A stretch of 64,000 nt of DNA from Metallosphaera cuprina Ar-4 (GTDB lineage Archaea > Thermoproteota > Thermoprotei_A > Sulfolobales > Sulfolobaceae). Positions within the stretch are counted from its first letter, which is position 1, and the number at the start of each line of letters is the position of its first letter. Positions 53,784 to 61,778 of this stretch are shown here, piece after piece. The notes beneath the pieces were generated by a model. That model did no database searches, was not told the DNA's origin, and saw only the letters and a list, made by a program, of their open reading frames with translations. The DNA is taken from positions 1,505,160 to 1,569,159 of the forward strand of contig NC_015435.1 in assembly GCF_000204925.1 (NCBI RefSeq). The letters run 5' to 3'. The position numbers and the translations under genes are program-made.

Positions 53784-55028
53784 TTGACCACCCCCTCCAT
53801 GATCCTTCAACCAGTTTTTCCCTTATCTTGGGCATTAATATTTGGGTTGTTTGGCCTGAGCGGATTCATACTTGGATGGGTAGCTCAGAGAGGAAACTAC
53901 TGTTTCGTAAACGCTATGACCTCTATCTTTACAACCAAGAGCTTCGAGAGGTTTGGAGCGCTCCTGATTCTGTTCGGGCTAACAGCATTAGGAACCGGTC
54001 TCTTAGTAGCCTTTGGTGTAGTGCCCGCCGTAGATCAATACTTTAACAACTACTTTGCAGGATGGTACATCTTAGTTGGATCCTTCATTTTTGGCTTTGG
54101 AGCAGCCCTAGCAGGAGGATGCAACTTATCCATGCTTTATAGAGCAAGTAGTGGGTACGTTCAGAACTGGATTGAGTTGTTTGGGATGATGATAGGGACT
54201 TACATCTTCGCGATAGCTATATGGCCTTTTCAATCCTTCACTATGGAGAACGGGATATTTTCTACAAGCGCTGGGGGATATGTAGAGTACTTACCTTACG
54301 TACTCTTTCATTCCGTATCAAATATGTCTGTTTACATCACGACAATGATAGTAGCCCTACCGTTACTCTTTCTGGGAATTTACTTACAAATGAGAACTAG
54401 AAGCAAGTGGGGTAAATCTAGTGGAGGAAGTTTAGGGTTACCTGGAGTGAAAATACAAGGAACGAACTCTTTACCTCTTCCTGGACCTACCTCTATACCG
54501 TCTAACTTGAGGCTAAAACAGGAGGTGAAGGACATGTTCCTCCTTAAGAAGGCTTATGGAACCAACCTCTCTACGGTAATACTAGCGCTAGATATGATCC
54601 TTGTTTTTATAGTGGGAGCTGGATACACTTTCAATTATCTAGTAATCACGTCTTCCGATGGAGGTAGATTCTTTGAATATCTCTTAATGATTCCAGGAAT
54701 AAATCTATTTACAAATACTCCTTGGTTTAATAGCTCATTACCTATAGTTGACCCAAGTACCCTTATGGTTGTCATGCTTTGTGTAGGAGCCTTCGCAGCG
54801 TCATACCTGAGTGGGGACTTCAAGATAAGGATCCCAAAGGACAGGAAAAGGTTAGCGATAGGGTTTATCGGTGGTATGCTGGTAGGTATAGGTGTAAGGA
54901 TGGCTTTGGGATGCAATGTCGGTCTTATGTGGACAAACTTCGGTCAGCTTGGGTATGACGGTTACATCTTCTTGGGTGGCATGTTAGCTGGCGTTTTCCT
55001 AGCCGTTAAAGTCCAGGAGAGATTATGA
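53784..55028 (+). CDS. YeeE/YedE (TsuA-type) thiosulfate transporter
   Basis: A 414-residue membrane protein of the YeeE/YedE family with the three conserved cysteines of thiosulfate transporters: C40 ('RGNYCFVNA'), C113 ('LAGGCNLSMLYRASSG') and C377 ('ALGCNVGLMWT'). In TsuA these pass thiosulfate across the membrane by S-H...S contacts. It has about 11-12 helices with a soluble insert near residues 205-255. The start is TTG preceded by GGTGGGG inside tusA, so the two are translated together, as in bacterial TsuA-TsuB pairs. A strong case for import of thiosulfate or a similar sulfur anion. Confidence 0.88.
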   Translation: MTTPSMILQPVFPLSWALIFGLFGLSGFILGWVAQRGNYCFVNAMTSIFTTKSFERFGALLILFGLTALGTGLLVAFGVVPAVDQYFNNYFAGWYILVGSFIFGFGAALAGGCNLSMLYRASSGYVQNWIELFGMMIGTYIFAIAIWPFQSFTMENGIFSTSAGGYVEYLPYVLFHSVSNMSVYITTMIVALPLLFLGIYLQMRTRSKWGKSSGGSLGLPGVKIQGTNSLPLPGPTSIPSNLRLKQEVKDMFLLKKAYGTNLSTVILALDMILVFIVGAGYTFNYLVITSSDGGRFFEYLLMIPGINLFTNTPWFNSSLPIVDPSTLMVVMLCVGAFAASYLSGDFKIRIPKDRKRLAIGFIGGMLVGIGVRMALGCNVGLMWTNFGQLGYDGYIFLGGMLAGVFLAVKVQERL

Positions 55029-55039
55029 GGTGAGGTTAA

Positions 55040-55339
55040 GTGGAAGAAGTGGGTAAATCTAAGCAGAAATCTACCTCTTATCCCATTAGAAAGGTTATAG
55101 CGCCGTTGATCCTTTCGTTGTTTGCTATTGGTTGGTATCAGTTCAGTAAAGTCTATCTAACTGAAGCTAATAATATAGCGTTACACCAAGCGAACTTCCT
55201 CGTCTACGTCCCTCCTGATCAACTTCAAGGCTACCTTAGCGCAACTACATGGATATGTTACACTGTTGTATACGTGGGTTTAATTATGTTTTGGATCTCT
55301 TTAGTTAACTTTGTGAAATCTAAGGAGGTGAAACAATGA
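55040..55339 (+). CDS. Small two-helix membrane protein
   Basis: A 99-residue protein with two helices (about 20-38 and 68-88), a basic N-terminus and a periplasmic-side loop rich in Gln/Asn between them. The start is GTG after a GAGGTGAGG Shine-Dalgarno. It is between the transporter and the DsrE-like genes, with overlap to the latter. No family recognised. It may be an accessory subunit of the transporter or of the DoxD-like complex. Confidence 0.7.
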   Translation: MEEVGKSKQKSTSYPIRKVIAPLILSLFAIGWYQFSKVYLTEANNIALHQANFLVYVPPDQLQGYLSATTWICYTVVYVGLIMFWISLVNFVKSKEVKQ

Positions 55340-55698
55340 GTGACATGTACTCCTTTATGATGATATCCGGAGATGAGGAGAAGGTCATGATGGGTGTGAT
55401 CACCGCAATAGGTTACGCCTCTGGGGGAAACAAGATATATATGTTCTTCACAATGGACGCATTGAGAGCTCTTACTGCCGAATCTGAAAAGATATCTCTC
55501 AAGGGAACTAAAACGTTAAAGTACTACCTTGATAATCTATTTGAGTTAGCTGGAGAGGACCTTGAGATAACGGCTTGCGAGTTCGGAATGAGAGTGAAGG
55601 ACGTTCATGAGGATCAGTTCATTTATAAGGTAAAGGTAGGAGGAGTATCGGAGTTCGCCCTGAAGAGCTCTCAGTCAAAAGCTACTCTAATCTTTTAG
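55336..55698 (+). CDS. DsrE-like sulfurtransferase
   Basis: A 120-residue DsrE/DsrF-type alpha/beta protein: 'YSFMMISGDEEKVMMGVITA' at the N-terminus, 'NKIYMFFTMDALRAL', and the reactive-cysteine region 'LEITACEFGMRVKDV' (C81). Such proteins receive sulfur from TusA or rhodanese and pass it on. It begins at a GGAGGTGA Shine-Dalgarno within the preceding gene and overlaps its stop by four bases. It is the last gene of the operon 50.8-55.7 kb. Confidence 0.82.
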   Translation: MSDMYSFMMISGDEEKVMMGVITAIGYASGGNKIYMFFTMDALRALTAESEKISLKGTKTLKYYLDNLFELAGEDLEITACEFGMRVKDVHEDQFIYKVKVGGVSEFALKSSQSKATLIF

Positions 55699-55805
55699 TT
55701 TACCTTGTGAGGCGTGCCTAATCTTGCATCGTTCTAAGCTAAAACCTTGAACTCAAAGCTCTTCGTTTTATTTTACATTATCAACTCGAAAAGATATTGA
55801 ACATT

Positions 55806-55813
55806 CATATATA
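55806..55813 (+). promoter_or_regulatory. TATA box of unknown gene at 55839
   Basis: CATATATA, about 29 nt before the ATG. Confidence 0.45.
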
Positions 55814-55838
55814 ACACATCATTATATTTTATCTTAAA

Positions 55839-56237
55839 ATGGACAGAATGGATTTACTGGGTCAACTGCTTGCTGAACATGGAATACCACCAAAAGGTTT
55901 TGAGATCATAGAAAGGGGGACTAGAGTAAGAATATCCGAAGGTAGCCACATAGATTTAATGGAGTCCGGAATAATTTTACTATACGTTTCAAAGAGAATC
56001 CCTTGCTGGAAAGCTTACGAAGTCAAGGAGAGAATTAAAAGGTACATGGATCGACTAGCTTCGTTCAATGCCATAGCTGGTATAGAGATTAGTGATCAGT
56101 GCCTTTTATCCCTTCTACGTAAACTTAACGTTGCTATTTCACTTGAGTCTCCAAAAGATGATCAGCTATCTACCTTGTGGAGAGAGTACGTTATTACGTT
56201 AAAGATAGTTCCACTTCTCACTGGAGCTACCGATTAG
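55839..56237 (+). CDS. Hypothetical protein
   Basis: A 132-residue protein with no recognised domain. It has a beta-rich N-terminal part, a cysteine at about residue 52 ('SKRIPCWKAYEVKERIKRYM') and a helical C-terminus. There is no membrane helix. It overlaps the convergent aldehyde dehydrogenase gene by four bases. Its position after the DsrE-like gene is suggestive, but it has its own promoter on the same strand (140 nt gap), so a sulfur role is not supported. Confidence 0.55.
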   Translation: MDRMDLLGQLLAEHGIPPKGFEIIERGTRVRISEGSHIDLMESGIILLYVSKRIPCWKAYEVKERIKRYMDRLASFNAIAGIEISDQCLLSLLRKLNVAISLESPKDDQLSTLWREYVITLKIVPLLTGATD

Positions 56238-57799
56238 TAAATTGTTCTTGCCTGCTCTCTAAGGAACGATAACAGATAATACGGTCCCCCTGCGTTCTTC
56301 CCTGTCCATCCAGAATCCTTCCAACCTCCAAAAGGTTGAACGCCTGGCATAGCTCCAGTTGTAGATCCTGATTCTCTGTTAGCGTAAACTACTCCAGCTT
56401 CAATCTCTCTGAAGAACTCTTCTATCTCATCCTCATCATTAGAAAATATCCCAGCCGTGAGCCCATAATCAATGTCGTTAGCAAGTTTTATACCCTCCTT
56501 AAGATTAGAAATCTCCTTCACTAGGATTATGGGTACGAAAAGTTCAATCTTCCACAACGAGCTGGTATAGGGCAAATCAACTACAACTGTAGGTTCAACC
56601 AAGTATGTCCTGGAGTCTTCCCTCACTCTTCCTCCTATCAGTATCTTCCCTCCTTCGCTTTGGGCTTGATCTACAAATCTCCTGAACTTATCTACTGCTG
56701 ACTTATTAATTAAAGGACCTAGGAAAGTTGACTTCAGCCTGGGATCTCCAATTGCAGTAGCCTCAATCCTAGCTTTCAATATGGACAGGAATTCTTTGAA
56801 TACCGGGCTCTCGACGAAAACCCTCGAGGTAGCGCTGCATTTCTGTCCCCCAAAACCGAAGGCGGCTCTATAAGTTCCCTCTACGGCCTTCCTAAGATCG
56901 GCCTTAGCGGTTATTACAGTAGCGTTCTTCCCCCCAAGCTCCATGACCGCAGGTCTAGGTTTGAGATTTATGAACTTCTTCAGGAGGGTATGTCCTACTT
57001 CTCTAGAGCCTGTAAACGCGAAACCTGCCATATCCAAGTTCCTCTCAATAACCATTGATACGACCTCACCTGGCACAGTTAAGTAATTAACAACGTCTGA
57101 TGGAAACCCCGCCTTTCTAAGTATCGAAACTAACTTATACGCTGAGAGGGGAGTGTCCGAAGAGGGCTTAACTACAACAGTGTTCCCTGTCATCAATGCC
57201 CCCAGGGTCATTGTAGCGGTGATAGCCAACGGAAAATTGAATGGAGAAATGATCAACCATGCACCATAGGGTCTCATAACAGAAACTCCCTTCTCACCTC
57301 TAACTATCCTACCTTCCATCTCCTTTACGTAACCTCTATTTTCCTCTAAGATTTGAGCATAATAATTCAGATAATCTATCGTCTCGTCCACTTCCGCTAT
57401 GGCCTCAAATCTATTCTTGCCGTTCTCAAACGTGATTGTGGCTGCTAACTCGTATTTCATCCTCCTCATTTCGTTAGCTGCCTTAATCGCGAACTCTACT
57501 CTGTCCCTCCAATCCGAGTCCTTCCAGTAGCTGAAGCTTTCCTTAGCCACCTTAATCGCTTCCTCCAACAGTTGGCCGTTATCTTCTTGGAAAACACCTA
57601 AGGTGAGAGAGGTGTCTATGGGGCTCTTAACTACCCTTTTCGTGGTAGTTTTAATCTCCTTATCCGCTAAAAGTATAGGGTACTCTAGTCCTAATTTCTC
57701 CTCAACCCTTTTTATTCCTTCGTCAAATAGCTTGTGGAATTCCTCCTCCTTACCTTCTTGAAGATAACGTTGGAAGGTCCTCTCGTTTAGAAACGGCAT
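56234..57799 (-). CDS. Aldehyde dehydrogenase, delta1-pyrroline-5-carboxylate dehydrogenase-like
   Basis: A 521-residue ALDH-superfamily enzyme. Motifs: 'ISPFNFPLAITATM', 'AGFAFTGSREVGHTLLKKF', 'VMELGGKNATVIT' (general base E), 'GFGGQKCSATSRVFVE' (nucleophile Cys, about 317), 'GVQPFGGWKDSGWTGKNAGG'. The 'GGQKCSA' form and length match glutamate-semialdehyde (P5C) dehydrogenases. It would make glutamate from P5C in proline degradation; other aldehydes, for example from aromatic degradation, are possible. No proline dehydrogenase gene is beside it. Confidence 0.88.
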   Translation of the reverse strand: MPFLNERTFQRYLQEGKEEEFHKLFDEGIKRVEEKLGLEYPILLADKEIKTTTKRVVKSPIDTSLTLGVFQEDNGQLLEEAIKVAKESFSYWKDSDWRDRVEFAIKAANEMRRMKYELAATITFENGKNRFEAIAEVDETIDYLNYYAQILEENRGYVKEMEGRIVRGEKGVSVMRPYGAWLIISPFNFPLAITATMTLGALMTGNTVVVKPSSDTPLSAYKLVSILRKAGFPSDVVNYLTVPGEVVSMVIERNLDMAGFAFTGSREVGHTLLKKFINLKPRPAVMELGGKNATVITAKADLRKAVEGTYRAAFGFGGQKCSATSRVFVESPVFKEFLSILKARIEATAIGDPRLKSTFLGPLINKSAVDKFRRFVDQAQSEGGKILIGGRVREDSRTYLVEPTVVVDLPYTSSLWKIELFVPIILVKEISNLKEGIKLANDIDYGLTAGIFSNDEDEIEEFFREIEAGVVYANRESGSTTGAMPGVQPFGGWKDSGWTGKNAGGPYYLLSFLREQARTIY

Positions 57800-57887
57800 G
57801 TATTAATGTTAATCCTCTAAGTAATAAAAGACAATCCTCTTGAAGTATGATAAAGTATTTTTAGTTTGCTAAATCTTAATAAAATAT

Positions 57888-58565
57888 GTGGTTATAAAAG
57901 AGATCCTTTACAAGCATCTAGCTGATGACGACCGTCTAAAACAATTTGAGGGAGAGTATTGGCCATCTCAAATATGGAATTGTTTAAGAAGGCAATATTA
58001 CGATAGGCTCTATCCAACAGCGAGTGGGGCGGAAGCAGCTAGATTTACCCTACTCGGTGAAACGATCCATGAGCTTGTTGCGGACATCTTGAAGAGAGAA
58101 CCTGGTATTAAGATCTTTACAGAGGTGCCTGTTAGGATCCCTCATCCAACAAACAATGAGATCGTGATCTCCGGTAGGGCAGATGACCTAATTATAGTTG
58201 AGTTCACTAATGAGCGTTATCTTGTGGAAGTCAAGACGGTGAGTGACCTGAGAAGTAAGGTAGAAAGGGGATATTTACCTAGATTAGATCACAGAGCGCA
58301 ACTTAATCTTTACATGAGGGCCTTCCCTAAATCTAAAGGCGTTCTCTTCTATATTGACAGAGCGGATTTTGACGCGGAGGAGTTTCAGATTAGTTTCGAT
58401 CAAGATCTATACAATAAAACCTTACAGAGGGTTGAGTCACTTCATAGGGCCTTAAATGAGAGAAACGTTCCTGAACCAGAGGCGAAGAAATACTCGGATA
58501 TGAGTTGGCAATGCTCTTACTGTGTACACAAGGCTAGATGTGATAGAGAACTGAAGGGTGATTGA
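57888..58565 (+). CDS. cas4: Orphan Cas4-like PD-(D/E)XK nuclease
   Basis: A 225-residue Cas4/RecB-type nuclease. Complete set of Cas4 features: C32 plus C209, C212 and C218 for an Fe-S cluster, H61 in 'LLGETIHELV', D99 in 'ISGRADDLI', and E114-x-K116 in 'YLVEVKTVSD'. The catalytic lysine and aspartate are kept, so it is probably active. No cas1, cas2 or repeat array is present in the window, so this is a stand-alone copy with a repair or other DNA-processing role, as reported for some archaeal Cas4 proteins. The start is GTG. A 19-codon ORF follows its stop directly. Confidence 0.85.
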   Translation: MVIKEILYKHLADDDRLKQFEGEYWPSQIWNCLRRQYYDRLYPTASGAEAARFTLLGETIHELVADILKREPGIKIFTEVPVRIPHPTNNEIVISGRADDLIIVEFTNERYLVEVKTVSDLRSKVERGYLPRLDHRAQLNLYMRAFPKSKGVLFYIDRADFDAEEFQISFDQDLYNKTLQRVESLHRALNERNVPEPEAKKYSDMSWQCSYCVHKARCDRELKGD

Positions 58566-58625
58566 ATGAGTTCAACAAGTTCAGTGTCGCTCGACTCTTT
58601 GCTTCAAAAACGAATCGTAACTTAA
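58566..58625 (+). other. Short 19-codon ORF directly after cas4
   Basis: Starts at an ATG that follows the cas4 TGA without gap and encodes MSSTSSVSLDSLLQKRIVT, then TAA. It may be a small coupled peptide, the remains of a lost downstream gene, or chance. The rest of 58626-58721 has no coding sign. Confidence 0.2.
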
Positions 58626-58721
58626 AGAATTAGTGAAGGTGCCACTTAACTTTAGACCTAGACTTCTAGACAATCAAGGAGATTGTAAGTGAGCAACGGT
58701 TGAACGGCCCTTTAACCTTGA

Positions 58722-59261
58722 TCAGCCTGATTCCGAACTCCCTTTCTCTTGCGCTTGGTCGCCTACATACTGCTTAAGCGCGGGGAAAATATGATCGTTA
58801 ATGATGTGCCCCAATAGCTTGGATAACTCAGTGCCTGTCACTTTTGATTTTACGTTCAAGTTTTGATTGGTGGAAAGTATTATTCTTAGCGTGCTGTCGT
58901 TTGAGGAAAACGCGAATAGCATCTCAAAGCTTTCGGATTCGTCTAGGGTCACTCCTTTGTAGCTCACCCCTGCACCAGAGTAAATAGGCCCCTCAAAGTA
59001 TCCCGTCACGGCCTTGACTCCTCCTCCCGTTTTAACTATTGACTGGGCTAGGAATACCGATTTAGAGCCGAACAGGTATGCCACATAGAACTTGTTAGTA
59101 AGAGACTTACCTTGTGAAGGATAAACAAAGTCTCCTGTTATCTTATCGTATACTTTAAGAGCAGCTATATGTCCTGTAGCCCCCATTATAAAATAGGGAT
59201 TGCCCAAACACATCATGGCCTTATCTTTTGAGACAGCCCTTATCTCAACGTTCTGTATCAT
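58722..59261 (-). CDS. Unknown protein, possible SRPBCC (helix-grip) fold
   Basis: About 179 residues. Alternating beta-strands in the middle and a long C-terminal helix ('LLGHIINDHIFPALKQY') are compatible with a helix-grip/SRPBCC fold, the same type suspected in both TusA fusions; I cannot prove this by eye. The start at the ATG at 59261 is chosen because a TATA-like sequence at about 59285-59295 puts transcription start near 59264; the ATG at 59306 would lie upstream of that. It is near the doxDA genes on the same strand, separated by one small membrane protein gene. Confidence 0.55.
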   Translation of the reverse strand: MIQNVEIRAVSKDKAMMCLGNPYFIMGATGHIAALKVYDKITGDFVYPSQGKSLTNKFYVAYLFGSKSVFLAQSIVKTGGGVKAVTGYFEGPIYSGAGVSYKGVTLDESESFEMLFAFSSNDSTLRIILSTNQNLNVKSKVTGTELSKLLGHIINDHIFPALKQYVGDQAQEKGSSESG

Positions 59262-59363
59262 AATCTTTGATGTCCTTTTCTGACTATAAATATTTGTTAG
59301 AAACAATTAAACTGTAAAACTTGTAATTAGATCTAGTTTCAAAGCAAAGCGTTATTACACCTT

Positions 59364-59801
59364 TCATCTTCTAACTAGGCCGTAAATGGTTATGCCAATA
59401 CCTACAAAGAAAACTATCAAACCTATTAAAAACGCTAGGCTAGCTAAAACTAGGGATTTAGATATCTCGGTAGAGACAATCGTTACGGATATTGGCTCGG
59501 TTAGGTTGTTCTCCACATTAACGCTTGGTGAGGTCCCACTCACTATGAAAGCCTGTCCGTTCGATAAGTAAGTTATGTTACTAACTGTACCCTCGATTAA
59601 TATCTTAGGAGGAAGTGAAGAGTTATAACCGACGTTTACCGTGTTTTCACCGCTCCTTAACTCAATCGTTTTCTCTTGACCAGGTGATAAATTGAAAGAA
59701 ATTATATCTATCGAGCCTTTAGCGATTAGGAAACCGCTAACTCCTAATACCAGCCCTACGACAAGAACTATCAGGCTTATTACGACTATGTTTTTTCTCA
59801 T
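59364..59801 (-). CDS. Small two-helix membrane protein (paralogue of 13283 protein)
   Basis: A 145-residue protein with N-terminal (about 6-28) and C-terminal (about 117-142) hydrophobic helices and an extracellular beta domain with N-glycosylation sequons. Matches the layout and strand pattern of the protein at 13283-13756 ('VxNNLTEPISVTIV' versus 'NNWSEPVNVQYS'). A TATA-like sequence TTATATAAA at 59821-59829 is about 24 nt upstream (minus). It is 46 nt downstream of doxA on the same strand and may belong to that transcription unit. Confidence 0.7.
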   Translation of the reverse strand: MRKNIVVISLIVLVVGLVLGVSGFLIAKGSIDIISFNLSPGQEKTIELRSGENTVNVGYNSSLPPKILIEGTVSNITYLSNGQAFIVSGTSPSVNVENNLTEPISVTIVSTEISKSLVLASLAFLIGLIVFFVGIGITIYGLVRR

Positions 59802-59847
59802 GAATAAATATCTATTAACTTTATATAAAAACCGTTGAGTTAAGCCT

Positions 59848-60351
59848 TTAAACGTAGAACGTGTGGCTAGCCATAGAATCTTCGCTAATTGCAGGAGTGT
59901 ATAACTTCACTGTGTAATTCCCTGGAGATAGATGAATGGGAATGAGCAACTGGAATTGGGCCTCGCTACCTAACACCACTGCAAATCCAGTGTACCAGTT
60001 CACATAATCCTTCTTGTTCTCATTCCAGGGAGCCTGAATGACTTTCACCGTGAAATTAGCTATCTGAGACGAGTTCAGATAGAGGTGCCATGAGGAGTTG
60101 TAGATCTCCATGAGAGGAGCAGAAGCCGGATAAGCGTCGGGACCATTCACGTCCGTTATATTCATAATTAACAGAGTCTTGTTTCCTAAGCTCTCGGCGT
60201 TGACGTAAGTGATTTCTAACTTCGGGAGCTTCGAGTAGTTAACTAAAGGTCCTACAACGTTACCATAAGCCCATTGTCCAGTTCCTAAAATCCACGCTAC
60301 AATGAATACTCCAGCCAATATAGCTAAAACAACCGTCTTATCCATTTTCAT
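59848..60351 (-). CDS. doxA: Thiosulfate:quinone oxidoreductase small subunit DoxA
   Basis: About 167 residues: an N-terminal anchor (about 8-28) and an external beta-sandwich with N-glycosylation sites. '[20 protein letters not shown]' and '[20 protein letters not shown]' are typical DoxA segments. The start is taken as the ATG overlapping the DoxD stop by one base (TGATG); a GTG three bases upstream and an ATG two codons later are also possible. With DoxD, this oxidises thiosulfate to tetrathionate and reduces caldariella-type quinone. Confidence 0.85.
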   Translation of the reverse strand: MKMDKTVVLAILAGVFIVAWILGTGQWAYGNVVGPLVNYSKLPKLEITYVNAESLGNKTLLIMNITDVNGPDAYPASAPLMEIYNSSWHLYLNSSQIANFTVKVIQAPWNENKKDYVNWYTGFAVVLGSEAQFQLLIPIHLSPGNYTVKLYTPAISEDSMASHTFYV

Positions 60352-60905
60352 CACCAGAGTTTAATCATATTTAATATTGGAACTTTTTTGGAGATAGGTC
60401 TATCTCCTAGCCTCTCGTAGAGGAACTTGTCCAATCCCATAACCCTTCCGCTAGCAGTGAGCATTAGAACTATCGAACCTGCGGTCAATAGAGCTCCTAT
60501 CTGCCACTCGTCTTCGCATGTAGATCCTAACCAGTAAGCTGGGGCAAAACCTACGGACATGAACAGAGAGGCTAAAGCTGCTAACCTGGTTAGTAAACCT
60601 AGAACGAGGAGTAAGCCAGCTATTATCTCAATGTAACTAAATGCTGTAAGGAAAGAAACGTCTAGCGATCTGTTCTCAAGCGTCATAAGCAAAAGGGACT
60701 TGAACGGTCCCGAATGAGGCAGAAAATTGACGAGTTTACCTCCAACGAAAGATGATGAGTTAGGATCTAACTTAGCGGGCTTTAAAACGGCCTTTCTCAA
60801 TCCTCCGTCCAAGAACATCCAACCTACTGCAAATCTAATTGGAAACAGATACTCCATCCTTGTTGAGTTTCCCGAATTTAATTGCTTCTCTGCCAAAATT
60901 ATCAC
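60351..60905 (-). CDS. doxD: Thiosulfate:quinone oxidoreductase large subunit DoxD
   Basis: A 184-residue membrane protein with four helices and the DoxD pattern: '[20 protein letters not shown]', '[20 protein letters not shown]', '[19 protein letters not shown]' and '[20 protein letters not shown]'. DoxA follows immediately, giving the typical two-gene doxDA unit. The start is a GTG with a TATA-like element at about 60927-60935, 26 nt upstream. The enzyme sits in the membrane, transferring electrons from thiosulfate to quinone. Confidence 0.9.
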   Translation of the reverse strand: MIILAEKQLNSGNSTRMEYLFPIRFAVGWMFLDGGLRKAVLKPAKLDPNSSSFVGGKLVNFLPHSGPFKSLLLMTLENRSLDVSFLTAFSYIEIIAGLLLVLGLLTRLAALASLFMSVGFAPAYWLGSTCEDEWQIGALLTAGSIVLMLTASGRVMGLDKFLYERLGDRPISKKVPILNMIKLW

Positions 60906-60926
60906 CGTGTAAACTTACTAAAAACC

Positions 60927-60935
60927 TTATTTAAA
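60927..60935 (-). promoter_or_regulatory. TATA box of doxDA
   Basis: CTTTAAATAAG (minus), 26 nt before the GTG at 60905; leaderless spacing. Confidence 0.55.
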
Positions 60936-61054
60936 GTTTTAGTTAATAAAGTATAAATAATTTTTACTTGAATATCTTAGTATTAGATATCTGAACATTA
61001 AAGCCAATATTTATATAAATAGTCTCTATAAATATTATTTCGCTTAATAAGTAT

Positions 61055-61123
61055 ATGGTTGTACTAGAAGATCTAAGAGGATCTTACATAAAAGCTGTTT
61101 TGAAAAAGCTAACATATCCTTAA
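61055..61123 (+). other. Candidate 22-codon small ORF upstream of the molybdoprotein
   Basis: ATG-led frame MVVLEDLRGSYIKAVLKKLTYP then TAA. A TATA-like TATAAATATT at about 61027-61036 is about 23 nt upstream, ideal for a leaderless message. May be a small protein or a leader of the molybdoprotein transcript; another TATA-like box at 61010-61020 and the region 61116-61126 may serve the downstream gene. Conservation is needed to decide. Confidence 0.3.
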
Positions 61124-61147
61124 AAAACCCAAAAACAATCTGACCTT

Positions 61148-61750
61148 ATGGAAAATCAAGCTCAGTTACCATCAGGTCAAAGGGCCGTCAAGAGGTTCAT
61201 CTATTATGCGGCGCTGGGAGTGCCCGAAGTGGACTTAAACGACTACAGGTTCAAAGTGTCGGGATTAGTAGAGAGGGAAATGAGTTACGATTATAAAGAT
61301 CTCATTTCAATGATTAACGTTGATTACAAAAGGGACTTCCATTGCGTAACTGGCTGGAGCGTACTAAACGTGGACTGGAAAGGGATAAGGCTCTCCACGC
61401 TACTGAGCAGGAGCGTTCCTAAACCGGAAGCGAAATGGGTGTTATTCTACTCTCTTGACGGATACACGACTACAGTACCCTTAGAGGAGGTGAAAAGAGA
61501 GGATTCCATTCTAGTTCTATATATGAATGGAAAACCACTAACTTTGGAACAGGGATTTCCAGCTAGACCGTTCTTTCCCACACTGTATGGTTGGAAGAGC
61601 GCCAAGTGGGTAACCTCAATGGAGCTCATAAAGGATTACGTTGATGGTTATTGGGAGGAGAGAGGCTATCACGAAAGGGGAGACGTTTGGCAAGAGGAGA
61701 GATTTAAGGGATTGTGGGGAAGGCATTCAAAAAAGAGACCAATCTTATAG
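61148..61750 (+). CDS. Sulfite-oxidase-type molybdopterin protein
   Basis: A 200-residue protein of the sulfite oxidase/YedY molybdopterin-binding domain family. The Mo-ligating cysteine is C66 in '[10 protein letters not shown]'; '[12 protein letters not shown]' and '[20 protein letters not shown]' are family segments. It has no signal peptide and no heme or dimerisation domain, so is a minimal cytosolic form. Sulfite oxidation is attractive next to doxDA, but archaeal members of this size may instead reduce other compounds. It may be transcribed from its own promoter near 61120. Confidence 0.85.
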   Translation: MENQAQLPSGQRAVKRFIYYAALGVPEVDLNDYRFKVSGLVEREMSYDYKDLISMINVDYKRDFHCVTGWSVLNVDWKGIRLSTLLSRSVPKPEAKWVLFYSLDGYTTTVPLEEVKREDSILVLYMNGKPLTLEQGFPARPFFPTLYGWKSAKWVTSMELIKDYVDGYWEERGYHERGDVWQEERFKGLWGRHSKKRPIL

Positions 61751-61778
61751 ATCTCCGCCTATAGATCTCTATTGGAAG

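Noticed and set aside
57888-58721. CRISPR array near the Cas4-like gene
   Set aside because: No regularly spaced repeats are seen on either side, nor any other cas gene.
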